A stretch of 64,000 nt of DNA, taken from Bernardetiaceae bacterium. GTDB lineage: Bacteria > Bacteroidota > Bacteroidia > Cytophagales > Thermoflexibacteraceae. Position 1 is the first letter of the stretch, and every line of letters starts with the position of its first letter. The stretch is taken from positions 1-64,000 of the forward strand of contig JANWWZ010000008.1 in assembly GCA_025057115.1 (NCBI GenBank), written 5' to 3'. The notes beneath the pieces are model-generated. The model did not search any database, was not told the DNA's origin, and saw nothing but the letters and a program-made list of their open reading frames with translations. Below are positions 1-8,721 of this stretch, one piece after another. The translations under genes and the position numbers were made by a program.

Positions 1-246
1 GAGACTTCAGAAGAGAAGCGGTTGGACATAGTGGTGACCTACTTGCGATGGAAGTACTTGATAGAGTTGAAGTTATGGCGTGGGGAGCGGTCTCATGCAC
101 GGGGGTTAGAGCAGTTGAGTCAGTATTTGGACATATACGGGTTGCGTCAGGGGTGGTTGGTGATATTTGATGACCGCCAACATCCCAGTTGGAAGGAGGA
201 GGTGATTCTGTACAAGGGGAAGGAAATCTTTGCTGTGTGGGTGTGA
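1..246 (+). CDS. C-terminal fragment of a PD-(D/E)XK nuclease-superfamily protein
   Basis: The reading frame is open from the window edge, so only the last 81 residues are seen. They carry the PD-(D/E)XK signature: an Asp in LDIVV (fragment residue 9), then E-L-K in LIELKLW (residues 22-24), followed by a helix (GLEQLSQYLD) and a hydrophobic strand (GWLVIFD). This pattern matches the C-terminal nuclease-like domain often found behind an AAA-ATPase-like domain in Bacteroidota proteins of unknown role. The N-terminal part lies outside the window, so whether an ATPase domain is present cannot be judged. It converges on gpsA with a 41-bp gap. Confidence 0.7.
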   Translation, partial: ETSEEKRLDIVVTYLRWKYLIELKLWRGERSHARGLEQLSQYLDIYGLRQGWLVIFDDRQHPSWKEEVILYKGKEIFAVWV

Positions 247-287
247 AAATGTTTTACTCGAGCTAATTGGGCTTGCAATTGTTTGCA

Positions 288-1280
288 TTATGATAACAAA
301 TCTCTCAAAATTTGAAATTCTACTATCGGCGAAATTTTTTCATACAAAATATTATAAACTGCTTCTGTGATTGGCATTTTAACTTGATATTTTTTCATCA
401 GCGGATAAATACAAGCAACAGCATAATAACCCTCTGCTACCATGCGCATTTCTAATTGTGCTGAGCGAACTGAATAACCGCGCCCAATCATACTCCCAAA
501 GGTTCTGTTGCGGCTAAACTGGGAATACGTAGTAACTAACAAATCTCCTAAATAAGCTGAAGCATGAAGGTCGCGATCAGCGGGGGCTACTGCATCTAAA
601 AATCGCTTGATTTCTTGCATGGCATTGGCTACCAATACTGCTTGAAAATTATCTCCGTAGTTTAAGCCGTGAGCAATACCGCAAGCAATAGCGATGATGT
701 TTTTCATTACTGCGCAATATTCTGCTCCTATCATGTCGCTAATGGCATTGGCTTTTAAATAGCGGCAGCTAAGTAGTCGGGCAAAGGCTTTGGCTTTGGC
801 AAGGTCAGAGCCGCAAATGGTTAGGTAAGAGAGCTTTTCTAAGGCAACTTCCTCGGCATGGCACGGTCCTGCAATAGCCAGTAAGTCGTTTTCACTTACA
901 TTGAATCGCTGAGCTACATAGTCTGTTACTAAAATATTTTCGTGGCGGATCATACCTTTGATAGCAGAAACTACAACTTTATTTTGCAGTGCATGTTGCG
1001 GAAGGCTATCGAGTACATCTCTTACAAAAGCAGAGGGAATAGCCAGAAGTACTACGTCTGCTAAATCAATTGCTTGAGAAAGATCGTATTTAGGTCTGAC
1101 TTTTTTTAGGTTGAGTTGCACATCGCTCAAGTAACGCGGATTATGGGCATAGTGCATGATGTGGCTAATATCGGCGCGGGAACGCAACCACCAGTGAATA
1201 ATGGTCTCATTTTCAGAAAGTAGTTTTATTAACGCAGTTGCCCAACTGCCCCCGCCAATTACTGCCACATGAGTCTCCAT
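288..1280 (-). CDS. gpsA: Glycerol-3-phosphate dehydrogenase [NAD(P)+]
   Basis: 330 aa, the usual length. It should reduce dihydroxyacetone phosphate to sn-glycerol 3-phosphate in the cytoplasm, the entry point of phospholipid synthesis. The N-terminal dinucleotide-binding loop VAVIGGGSWATAL (residues 5-17) is intact. The segment AIAGPCHAEEVA (135-146) replaces the textbook GPSFA form, and the catalytic Lys is in AVMKNIIAIACG (Lys193). The C-terminal substrate loop SRNRTFG is present. It is the last gene of a minus-strand cluster rsmE-DUF4159-gpsA: its ATG directly follows the stop of the DUF4159 gene, which suggests translational coupling. Confidence 0.95.
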   Translation of the reverse strand: METHVAVIGGGSWATALIKLLSENETIIHWWLRSRADISHIMHYAHNPRYLSDVQLNLKKVRPKYDLSQAIDLADVVLLAIPSAFVRDVLDSLPQHALQNKVVVSAIKGMIRHENILVTDYVAQRFNVSENDLLAIAGPCHAEEVALEKLSYLTICGSDLAKAKAFARLLSCRYLKANAISDMIGAEYCAVMKNIIAIACGIAHGLNYGDNFQAVLVANAMQEIKRFLDAVAPADRDLHASAYLGDLLVTTYSQFSRNRTFGSMIGRGYSVRSAQLEMRMVAEGYYAVACIYPLMKKYQVKMPITEAVYNILYEKISPIVEFQILRDLLS

Positions 1281-1943
1281 TTAATTTTGCGTAAATGCGT
1301 ACATGATGATGTTAGCTCCCATTTGTAAAGCTAGCTGCCTGACTTCTTCAGGGTCGTTATAGACGATTTGGTCCTCCCATCCGTTGCCCAAGTCGCATTC
1401 ATAGGTATAAAAAACTACCAGCCTTCCTTCATAGATAAGCCCAAAGCCTTGAGGTGGCTTTCCATCGTGCTCATGTACTTTAGGCAATCCTTTGGTAAAA
1501 ATAAATTTCTGTCGGTAAATAGGATGGTCAAAAGGCAATTCTTTTAGTTGCAGCTCAGGAAAAATTTTTTTCAGCTCTGGTCGAATAAATTTGTCTAGTC
1601 CATAATTGTCGTCGATGTGCAAAAATCCGCCACCTATCAAGTACTTGCGCAGATTTTGCGCTTCAGCAGGGGTAAATACTACATTTCCGTGCCCAGTCAT
1701 GTGAATGAAGGGGTAGGAAAAAATTTCTGGACTGCCAGGCTCTACCACCTCTTCTTCTGGTGCAATGTTAGTGCCTAGATGTTGGTTACAAAAAGCAATC
1801 AAGTTAGGCAATGAAGTTTTATTGGCGTACCAGTCACCACCGCCGCCGTATTTGAGCCGAGCAATTTTTATGGGTCTTTCTTGTGCAAGAGTGTTCAAAG
1901 CAATGCCGACCCATACAACTAGCCATGTCAATATTTTTTTCAT
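1281..1943 (-). CDS. DUF4159 domain-containing exported protein
   Basis: 220 aa with a clear signal peptide (residues 1-20, ending NTLAQ). The rest matches DUF4159: YGGGGDWYANKTSLPNL near residue 32, FIHMTGHGNVVFT (79-91), and GGGFLHIDDNYG (104-115). The fold resembles the glutamine-amidotransferase-like domains of putative membrane proteins. Function is unknown; Bacteroidota DUF4159 proteins are often encoded near aerotolerance or MoxR-type genes, but none is adjacent here. Its ATG overlaps the rsmE stop by 4 nt and its stop abuts gpsA, so the three are probably one transcript. Confidence 0.85.
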   Translation of the reverse strand: MKKILTWLVVWVGIALNTLAQERPIKIARLKYGGGGDWYANKTSLPNLIAFCNQHLGTNIAPEEEVVEPGSPEIFSYPFIHMTGHGNVVFTPAEAQNLRKYLIGGGFLHIDDNYGLDKFIRPELKKIFPELQLKELPFDHPIYRQKFIFTKGLPKVHEHDGKPPQGFGLIYEGRLVVFYTYECDLGNGWEDQIVYNDPEEVRQLALQMGANIIMYAFTQN

Positions 1944-2659
1944 ACTTCTTTGGGACTCAGTTCATTCAGCAAAACTAATGTATGACAAGCTAAGATAGCT
2001 GCTGTTTCTGTGCGAAGTCGCGTATTACCCAGCCCAGCTATTTGAAAGCCATTAGCCTGAGCCATCGCCAATTCTTCAGAGGTAAAATCTCCCTCTGGAC
2101 CAATTAACACGCAGGCTGAAGTGGTAGGTTTTGCCAATTCAAACAAATGCGAAGACGGCTTGTGAGCATCGGCATGGGCAATGAAGCGCATGGTTTGGCT
2201 AAGTGTTTGTAAAAATGTTGGAAATTCCATCGGAGGGGTAATCTGTGGCAACCAGCAATGCAAGGACTGTTTCATTGCTGCAATAGCTTTCTTCTGTAGC
2301 CTTTCCAAGTTAAGGCGAGTTCGCTCAGTGCGCCCTGTAACTACAAAGCTGATCTGACCTATGCCCATTTCAACGCATTTTTCTAACATCCATTCTATTC
2401 TTTCAGCATTTTTAACAGGTGCGACCGCCAGGTGAATGTTGGCTCCTGATGGAGGGGGTTGCCATTGGCGGCGCAGAATGGTTGCCCTACAACCTTTTGC
2501 ATTAGCTTGGGAAATAATGGATTCGGCAAGGCAGCCTTTGCCATCAGTCAAGTAGAGGGTATCACCTTTTTGCATCCGCAACACGCGCAAACAGTGAGCT
2601 GACTCCTCTTCGGAAAGGACGCATTCTTTTTCAAGTTCAGGCACGTAGAACAGCTGCAT
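1940..2659 (-). CDS. rsmE: 16S rRNA (uracil-1498-N3)-methyltransferase
   Basis: 239 aa from the ATG giving MQLFYVPE, the typical family N-terminus; an in-frame ATG 18 nt upstream is also possible. The SPOUT-class enzyme methylates U1498 of 16S rRNA. Visible signatures are HCLRVLR (22-28), the EKCVEMGIG segment (93-101), IGPEGDF (186-192; the family usually has GPEGG, so the second Gly is Asp here) and the knot motif LGNTRLRTETA (210-220) near the C-terminus. It is the first gene of the rsmE-DUF4159-gpsA cluster. The Gly to Asp change sits in the SAM-binding loop and is the only oddity. Confidence 0.93.
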   Translation of the reverse strand: MQLFYVPELEKECVLSEEESAHCLRVLRMQKGDTLYLTDGKGCLAESIISQANAKGCRATILRRQWQPPPSGANIHLAVAPVKNAERIEWMLEKCVEMGIGQISFVVTGRTERTRLNLERLQKKAIAAMKQSLHCWLPQITPPMEFPTFLQTLSQTMRFIAHADAHKPSSHLFELAKPTTSACVLIGPEGDFTSEELAMAQANGFQIAGLGNTRLRTETAAILACHTLVLLNELSPKEV

Positions 2660-2742
2660 AGGTGCAGGGTGTGTCAATATATTTTACTTAGCAAATATTT
2701 AACTCCACAAAGATGATCCAAAAAATAGCGCATTTGTTTGGT

Positions 2743-4446
2743 TTATTTACACATCCAGCTATTTAAATCCGAGCTTGGTTTTCGACGTTTGTAAAAAGCA
2801 AATCCGTTTTGCTCATATAAAAACTGCAAAGTGGAAACGGTGTCTAACTCAGGACGGCTAAAAATTTTGCAAGCGACATAAACGTTCTTTTTAACTGGAC
2901 CGTAGAAAAGGTAGTTTTGCCAAGCGAGCCCGTCTTCGGTAATAGGGCGCGTATCAGGTTTAGTTTTGGCATAAAACCAATGCACGTAGCTTCGGTAACC
3001 ATAGGTGTAAACGTAACAATCCTTTCCCTCCAACTGCCGAAAAAACTCTACAGACGCCCCTTGAGTATATTGAATAATTTTAGGCACATAAAGGTAAACA
3101 GTTAAGGTAACCATGAGTGCTGTGGCGGCAAAAAGGGCAATAACGCCGTGCAAAGGAAATTTTTTTAATGCTCTAACACCTCCCATAGTACCAACCAGAA
3201 ATATAATTCCAGTAATGGCCTCCCAGCCATACCAATGAACGTGGGCTTCTAAGTTAGCTTGTGCAAAAGGGTCGTTGGCAAGCAGTGGCTTTAAGACTTC
3301 GGCGTGTTGGGCTAAGGAAGGCACTACCATTAACACTACTGCCCAAAGGCTGCTAATTGCTACTAATCCTACCTGCATCCAGCTATTTACAACGGTTTTT
3401 CTTTGCAAAATTTCTTCTATTGCACTGGCTGCTAAGTAGGTGAGAGGAAAGTATGCCATTGAAGAATAGTGCACAATTTTAGTTTTCACGATGGAAAATA
3501 AAATGAGCACCACCCAAAACAAAATAGTCATCCAGCGTTGAAAATCAGCAGGGGCAGTGCGCTCGTGGCGGTTGCGCAGCGTCGTCATTGCCTTAATGGC
3601 GAAAATGGAAGCGGGAAAGCAACCTATGAGCAATACAACAAAATGATATCCTATAAAACCTTCATGCCCTGCATCGGGAGTAGTAAATAGCCGATACTGA
3701 TACTTGGTAAATTCTATAGCCAATTGAGGACCATTTTGCAAAGTTTCTATACCATACCAAATTAAAATTGCCGAAAGGCTGAGCAAACCGTAAATAATAA
3801 AATAGCTCACAGGCACATACCAACCAAAACGCTCCCTTACCCAATACACCATTAAGCAAAGCCCCGTTATGATAAGTGCTGCAGGTCCTTTGGCTAGGAG
3901 TGCCAGAGAGAGACACAGTCCGCCGATTGTCAAGTAAATTGGTGCTGGGTAGTTGAGATTTACACCGGTAAAGTTATTTTTTCGCCAATGAGAAAGGATA
4001 AAGAAGTAAAATCCCAAAAAAATTAGCAAATTGAACCAAGGGTCGATAATGCCAGAGCGGAAATAAAAGTGTGGCAAAATGGAACCAAAGTAAGCACCCG
4101 CCCATAGCAATCCAAACCGCCAGTGATGTAAACTCGCTCCTACATGAAAAAGTAGCACTAAAGTAAGCACACCACAAACAGCATTAGGAAAGCGAGCTGC
4201 ATACTCGCCAACGCCAAAGAGGTGCATGCAAATAGCTTGAAGCCAAAAAAATAAAGGCGGCTTTTCCCAGAATGGTAAGTAGTCGATATGCACGCGCAAG
4301 TAGTCTCCTAAAGCTATCATTTCTCGGGCACACTCGGCAAAGTTTACCTCGTCCCAGTCAAACAAAGCTACTCTGCCTAAAAAAGGCATAAAAGTAACTG
4401 CTGCTACAGCCGCAATCAGCCATGAAATTTTGCGATTCAGGGGCAT
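2743..4446 (-). CDS. ArnT/PMT-like membrane glycosyltransferase (GT39-type)
   Basis: 567 aa with about eleven hydrophobic segments. Near the N-terminus is the acidic DWDEVNFAE loop (30-38) after the first membrane helix, then WEKPPLFFW, both typical of ArnT-like transferases that move a sugar from a polyprenyl phosphate carrier to an acceptor on the periplasmic side. The acceptor, perhaps a lipid A or a glycoprotein, cannot be told. The reading frame extends upstream to 4527, but a TAGCTTTG promoter box at 4465-4472 lies inside that extension, so the start at 4446 is preferred. It diverges from the ArsR gene. Confidence 0.85.
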   Translation of the reverse strand: MPLNRKISWLIAAVAAVTFMPFLGRVALFDWDEVNFAECAREMIALGDYLRVHIDYLPFWEKPPLFFWLQAICMHLFGVGEYAARFPNAVCGVLTLVLLFHVGASLHHWRFGLLWAGAYFGSILPHFYFRSGIIDPWFNLLIFLGFYFFILSHWRKNNFTGVNLNYPAPIYLTIGGLCLSLALLAKGPAALIITGLCLMVYWVRERFGWYVPVSYFIIYGLLSLSAILIWYGIETLQNGPQLAIEFTKYQYRLFTTPDAGHEGFIGYHFVVLLIGCFPASIFAIKAMTTLRNRHERTAPADFQRWMTILFWVVLILFSIVKTKIVHYSSMAYFPLTYLAASAIEEILQRKTVVNSWMQVGLVAISSLWAVVLMVVPSLAQHAEVLKPLLANDPFAQANLEAHVHWYGWEAITGIIFLVGTMGGVRALKKFPLHGVIALFAATALMVTLTVYLYVPKIIQYTQGASVEFFRQLEGKDCYVYTYGYRSYVHWFYAKTKPDTRPITEDGLAWQNYLFYGPVKKNVYVACKIFSRPELDTVSTLQFLYEQNGFAFYKRRKPSSDLNSWMCK

Positions 4447-4464
4447 AACAGTTGAATTTTTGGA

Positions 4465-4472
4465 CAAAGCTA
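4465..4472 (-). promoter_or_regulatory. -7 box for the GT39-type glycosyltransferase
   Basis: Read on the minus strand this is TAGCTTTG, a perfect match to the Bacteroidota -7 consensus TAnnTTTG. It lies 18 nt before the ATG at 4446 and inside the two longer possible starts, so it argues for the shorter protein. I see no TTG at the right distance for a -33 element. Confidence 0.45.
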
Positions 4473-4541
4473 ACGCAGAACCCACCCTGAGCATTGATTT
4501 TGTGCTATAAAAGATGTTTATTTGCAAAAACGCATAGCCGA

Positions 4542-4931
4542 ATGAAAGTAAAACACTTCAACCTAAATGTAGGAGAACAACTCTTCAAAGCTTTAGGCGA
4601 TGCTTCAAGGCTAAGAATTCTGTTCCTCATTTACAAGAACAAGGAAATGTGCGTTTCGGACCTAGAGCTGGTGTTAGATTTCACTCAAACTAAAATTTCT
4701 CGCCACTTAGCTTACTTGCGAAATGCAGGCATAGTAAACTATCGCAAAATGGACCAATGGGCATTTTACAGCATCAAAGACGAGCTCAGCGAATTCATCG
4801 ACCAAATTTTTCGCTACTTGAGCAAGGATCCAGACTTACAAAATGACTTAAAAATTTACAATACTTTGCTTTCTAATCGCGAACTGGCTGCAAATCGCTT
4901 GTTGCTTGGGCAAACTAACCGATGGCGGTAG
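4542..4931 (+). CDS. ArsR/SmtB-family winged-helix transcriptional regulator
   Basis: 129 aa from the ATG giving MKVKHFNLN. The residues LFKALGDASRLRIL (about 14-28) and the recognition helix region TQTKISRHLAYLRNAGIV (48-65) followed by a wing (YRKMDQWAFYSI) are classic ArsR. Only one Cys (Cys37) lies near the usual CxC metal site, so metal sensing by the ArsR mode is doubtful. It diverges from the GT39 transferase gene, whose promoter region it could control; no metal-transport gene is nearby. An in-frame ATG 48 nt upstream exists but would overlap the divergent gene's region. Confidence 0.85.
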   Translation: MKVKHFNLNVGEQLFKALGDASRLRILFLIYKNKEMCVSDLELVLDFTQTKISRHLAYLRNAGIVNYRKMDQWAFYSIKDELSEFIDQIFRYLSKDPDLQNDLKIYNTLLSNRELAANRLLLGQTNRWR

Positions 4932-5061
4932 TTTTTGCTGTGATGAAATTTTTACTAGCAAGTGTAGCAAAAAGGTGCAAATTCAGCGTGTAAAGTTTTT
5001 CGCATTTGGCTGGACTTCTCTTGGCACTGATTTTACAACAGTCTAGCCAACAACTTAACCC

Positions 5062-7284
5062 TTAATTAGTTACCCACCATTTTTCTACTGCCGTTTTGCC
5101 ACTTGCTGATACAAACTGTACCAAGTATAACCCATTTCCTACCGAAAGACGTAGCCAATGCTCTCCAGAGGAAATGCTCCAATGTCCTACAACGCGCCCT
5201 GAAACATCAAACAAGGTAATCTGGGCTGGCTCGGAAAGACGCAAATGCATCTTACCTCCATGAACAGGATCAGAACTAAAAAAGTACCAATTGCTCAGCG
5301 AAGGGGCTTCTTTAGGCAACACAGTAGGAAGTTCTTGTCTTAAACGCCATAGCAACAATCCTCCCCCAGCGGTACCTAATATCAAATAGTTTCCTAGCAC
5401 TGTAGGCAAGACTTCCCGCCCCCAATTTTTTTCTTCTAACTGGTTAGTGAGTCGGTTGAAAAGTAACTTGCGCACTGGCTGCGGATTGTTTCCCAGAAAA
5501 TGACTATAAAAAACTACTTCTCCACTGCGGTTAGCGGCTATTAGGTCTAATCTACTATCGCCATTGAGGTCGGCTACGGCAATGCTTAGACCGCGTTTAA
5601 GAGGATCGTTGGCAATGCCAGCTACGGCAGAGCTCCGCAACACAAAATTGAGATTACCCGTATTTTCGTAGTGTTCTAAAGCTCCTTGAAACTTAGCCAC
5701 TAGCAAATCGGCATCTCCATCGGCATCGGTGTCGGCAAAAAGTAGTTCATCCCCGATGGAAAGAGTAGGAAGAGTAATATCAACCGCACTGGCAAGGCTA
5801 AACCGCACAGGTTGATTGCGGTCAGCTGTGTTGAGCAAATAGGCAAATCGACCGCGGTTGTTGTCATTGCGCTGAGCAGAAAAGGCTAGGTCTATCGCGC
5901 CATCGCCATTGAGATCTGCTGCTGTAATTTTGAGCTGTCGCAAGTTAGCAGAGACAAAGCCAGCAAAGTCATCATTGGCTAGCCGAAAAGCAGGTTGTTG
6001 GTTGGAGCCAATATTTTCAAAGTAATAGATGCGACTTAAAATGCGCTCCAATTCCTCAGGACGGGTGTCGCTGCGCTGCCCAGCAGTGCTTACGAGCAAA
6101 TCTAAATCTCCATCAGCATCTACATCTATTGCCACTGGTCGAGTAGTTTCTCCCAACTCAACCATATCAGCTTGGAGAAAATTGCGCTGGCGAAAACGAA
6201 AATCAGGTCTAGAAGCAGTGCCTTGATTTTTGTACAACCACGCCGAGCGAGTAAAATCCAATCCAGGAGCGTTAATAGGTTCATTGAGGAACACATTAGG
6301 AGCAGCTAACAAATCTGGAATCTTATCAAAATCCACATCTTCGTAAAATGCTGCAGGAAAAATTTGAAAATTGATGGGATTTTCTGTAGGGAAAAACTTT
6401 TGAAAGCTGTTGAACTGAGCATTAGTAGGGGTACCGGTGTTGATCATAGCCACCAAGTTGGTACAACCGACATCACCAATGAGTATATCTTTGACATTAT
6501 CGCCGTTGAGATCGATGGTCAGCAAGGTAGAACCCGCATGTTCAGTGGCTTCTATTCGACAAAAATTGTTGCCAAATAGAAACTCGTTGCAGTTAGCACA
6601 TTCTTCAATATTTCCCCAGCGCAAGGTAGCCTTTTCAAATACAAGGCTATCGGCATGACCGAAGCGTTCGCGGCTCATGTTGCGATTCCATTCTATATTG
6701 AAGCCCGTGGCAGGAACAAAGTTGAGAATATCCAAATCGCCATCGTTGTCAATGTCGGCAATAGCAGGGATATCAGTGAGGTCTATTCGCAAGTTGAGCC
6801 GGGTTCCTCCAATTCCGCGCACGCGCAACGGGTCCTGAACAGTTTGAAACTGCAACCTACCATTGGGCAAAGTCACATTGCGAAGTACGCGGATGCCAAA
6901 GTTAGTAGTGGTAAACAAATCCTTGCGACCATCACCGTCGTAATCTGCCAGCAAGCACCATGCGTTAAGGTCAGAAGGGAACAAAGATTCGTAGTCTGGT
7001 GCGTAGTGCCAACGGTTATTGAGATTCAAAAAAGTGCTGACTTTGTTAGTAGTTCGGTCAAAAACAAATAGGTCATTTTGTCCATCGCCGTTGAGGTCAA
7101 TGGTGGAAAACTGGGGAGAGTTGAATCCTCCTGCCCATGCAAGAGTCAAATTAACTCCGTTGAATTGCACTGGAATGGAATCAGAAAAGATAAATACCGG
7201 ATTTTGGGCTACTGAAAGCAAGACAGTTGAATAGGCAAATAAAAGAAGCGCTCCCTCTCTTGCCCTTGTTACAAGTTTTGCCAT
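5062..7284 (-). CDS. FG-GAP/VCBS-repeat protein with type IX secretion sorting domain
   Basis: 740 aa. A signal peptide ends near residue 27 (LLSVAQ). At least eight FG-GAP style Ca-binding loops follow, such as DLNGDGQNDLF, DYDGDGRKDLF, DIDNDGDLDIL, DVDADGDLDLL and DTDADGDADLL, predicting a beta-propeller surface protein. The last ~70 residues form a type A sorting domain (ITLFDVSGRVVGHW, GLYLVQFVS, ending KWWVTN) used by the type IX secretion system to export and anchor proteins at the cell surface. The ligand is unknown. It lies directly downstream of the terminator of the lipoprotein pair and is transcribed in the same direction. Confidence 0.9.
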   Translation of the reverse strand: MAKLVTRAREGALLLFAYSTVLLSVAQNPVFIFSDSIPVQFNGVNLTLAWAGGFNSPQFSTIDLNGDGQNDLFVFDRTTNKVSTFLNLNNRWHYAPDYESLFPSDLNAWCLLADYDGDGRKDLFTTTNFGIRVLRNVTLPNGRLQFQTVQDPLRVRGIGGTRLNLRIDLTDIPAIADIDNDGDLDILNFVPATGFNIEWNRNMSRERFGHADSLVFEKATLRWGNIEECANCNEFLFGNNFCRIEATEHAGSTLLTIDLNGDNVKDILIGDVGCTNLVAMINTGTPTNAQFNSFQKFFPTENPINFQIFPAAFYEDVDFDKIPDLLAAPNVFLNEPINAPGLDFTRSAWLYKNQGTASRPDFRFRQRNFLQADMVELGETTRPVAIDVDADGDLDLLVSTAGQRSDTRPEELERILSRIYYFENIGSNQQPAFRLANDDFAGFVSANLRQLKITAADLNGDGAIDLAFSAQRNDNNRGRFAYLLNTADRNQPVRFSLASAVDITLPTLSIGDELLFADTDADGDADLLVAKFQGALEHYENTGNLNFVLRSSAVAGIANDPLKRGLSIAVADLNGDSRLDLIAANRSGEVVFYSHFLGNNPQPVRKLLFNRLTNQLEEKNWGREVLPTVLGNYLILGTAGGGLLLWRLRQELPTVLPKEAPSLSNWYFFSSDPVHGGKMHLRLSEPAQITLFDVSGRVVGHWSISSGEHWLRLSVGNGLYLVQFVSASGKTAVEKWWVTN

Positions 7285-7305
7285 GCAAGAAAGTTAAAAC
7301 AAAAC

Positions 7306-7334
7306 GCCCTAAAAACCTTGAAGGTTTTCAGGGC
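7306..7334 (-). terminator. Intrinsic terminator after the lipoprotein pair
   Basis: GCCCTAAAAACCTT and AAGGTTTTCAGGGC form a nearly perfect 14-bp stem (one wobble). On the minus strand it is followed by GTTTTGTTTT. It lies 26 bp beyond the stop of the 7360-7845 gene and before the start of the type IX secreted protein gene, so it should separate the two transcription units. Confidence 0.7.
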
Positions 7335-7359
7335 ACAAGGTCGCATAGCTTGCGATAAC

Positions 7360-7845
7360 TCATTGCACCACCTTTGGTGCGGGAGTGGTTTTGATATAAA
7401 AGCCTGTGGAAGGATCTTTTTTAAGTTCGTACAAGGCACTGTCGCCTATTTTGCGGAAATAAAAACCTCCTGCGCGGAAGTTACCCCAGATGGTATCCTT
7501 ATCCTTCACTTGGTAAAGAGTTGTGTCCCATGTAACTGCTACATCCACCAATACCTTGCCTAGCCGTTCTTCTTGCATTTCCACAGGAACGCATGCCATG
7601 TAATCGTTAAAGGGGAACACTTCGCGCAAAGGCTCACCGATGGTAAGAGTTACTACTTGTCGGATTTGGTTGTCAAAGCGCGTAAACTTGCCTGAGTCAC
7701 CGCCTAAAACCTTTAATTCATTTTTTACCTTTGCCATGATGGAATCCATGCGGGTCCAATCCGCTTTGAGTTCGTATTTCTTTTTCTTGCCGCCGCAGGC
7801 ATAGGCTAATAAAATCACAATAAACAGCCAAGTAATCTTTTTCAT
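7360..7845 (-). CDS. Lipoprotein, unknown function (paralogue of upstream gene)
   Basis: 161 aa. The N-terminus MKKITWLFIVILLAYACGG is a signal peptide with a lipobox (AYAC, Cys17) followed by a Lys-rich stretch. No known domain is recognised. The second half resembles the neighbouring 163-aa lipoprotein: both have a beta-rich segment with KDTIWGNF or DTTMGNF and a closing GxYYIK/GFYIK strand, and the two are equally long. They are co-directional with a 36-bp gap and share a terminator (7306-7334), so they look like a tandem duplication transcribed together. Confidence 0.75.
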   Translation of the reverse strand: MKKITWLFIVILLAYACGGKKKKYELKADWTRMDSIMAKVKNELKVLGGDSGKFTRFDNQIRQVVTLTIGEPLREVFPFNDYMACVPVEMQEERLGKVLVDVAVTWDTTLYQVKDKDTIWGNFRAGGFYFRKIGDSALYELKKDPSTGFYIKTTPAPKVVQ

Positions 7846-7881
7846 AGCCTTCTAAGTTTAGGTTTAAACCACTATGGTGAG

Positions 7882-8373
7882 TTACTGTAATAGTTTTGCC
7901 TGTTTAATGTAGTATTCTCCTTGTTTTACCCACTGGTAGCGCTCTTTGCCTTTCATCATGCGGACTTCAGCTGCAATGAGTTTAAAATTGCCCATGGTGG
8001 TATCGTTTACTTTGATATTGGGATCCCACTGCAGTTTGAAATCCACTTTGAGGGTATCGCCTTTTAGTTGGTCGCGCATTAATACGCCCAGCACTGTCAT
8101 GTCGTCGGCAATGGGATAATTTACCGAATCGTATTGCAAGGGGAAGGCAATAATGGGAAATTGCGAAGAAGTATCTATTACGTCAAAACCTGCTTTGCGG
8201 TACTTTACGATGAGCTCGCTAATAAGACCATCTACAAACCGCTGCGTTAATTTATTATCGCTAAGTTTAGCTTTGATTTTGGCTTTTAACTCGGCGCGTT
8301 GTTCTTCTTCTGATTTACCGCAAGCCCACGCTATAGCACAAATAATAGCGCTCAATAAATAAAGCCTTTTCAT
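7882..8373 (-). CDS. Lipoprotein, unknown function
   Basis: 163 aa from the ATG giving MKRLYLLSAIICAIAWACGK, a signal peptide with lipobox (AWAC, Cys18). A charged helix (EEEQRAELKAKIKAKL) follows, then a beta-rich C-terminal half with DTTMGNFKLI. The longer reading frame starting at 8436 is rejected because a complete promoter (8406-8436) lies within it. Function is unknown. It is the upstream partner of the related lipoprotein at 7360-7845. Weak similarity between the two is visible only in spaced motifs, so an old duplication is inferred, not shown. Confidence 0.78.
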   Translation of the reverse strand: MKRLYLLSAIICAIAWACGKSEEEQRAELKAKIKAKLSDNKLTQRFVDGLISELIVKYRKAGFDVIDTSSQFPIIAFPLQYDSVNYPIADDMTVLGVLMRDQLKGDTLKVDFKLQWDPNIKVNDTTMGNFKLIAAEVRMMKGKERYQWVKQGEYYIKQAKLLQ

Positions 8374-8405
8374 ATCTTCAGAAAAAAGCTTGTTCAAAAG
8401 GCGCG

Positions 8406-8436
8406 CAAAATTAGGCCATGCCGTTGTAAATTGCAA
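8406..8436 (-). promoter_or_regulatory. Complete Bacteroidota promoter for the lipoprotein pair
   Basis: On the minus strand there is TTG (8436-8434), a 20-nt spacer, and TAATTTTG (8413-8406), fitting TTG-N17-23-TAnnTTTG exactly. It lies 32 nt before the ATG at 8373, giving a short 5' leader. The rest of the 348-bp divergent gap to nuoI (8374-8721) holds a 7-bp hairpin (AAGAATC/GATTCTT, 8615-8633) and an imperfect TAACTTTA box (8687-8694) that may serve nuoI, but nothing else I can name. Confidence 0.65.
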
Positions 8437-8721
8437 TATGCTGTAAACAAGCTCTTTTAGCTACTTGTGAGTATGTCAAAGAAAAGCCTCGCCCATTGGG
8501 TGGAAAGCAGAAAAAGCAATGGAATAACTATCATGCCACAAGAAAATTCAGTGCAATCCTAATCAAACCTAGCCTGCAAACCGTTTAGCAATAACAACAA
8601 ACCCTTGTTGCAGGAAGAATCAAGGTGATTCTTTTCATCCGACAAAAAAACAACGGAAGCATTCAACAAACTACCAGAACGCGAGTTAACTTTACAAGTA
8701 AATTGCATTTTTAATTTACTC

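Noticed and set aside
8473-8562. 29-codon open frame upstream of nuoI
   Set aside because: No promoter, no recognised motif and no length beyond chance.
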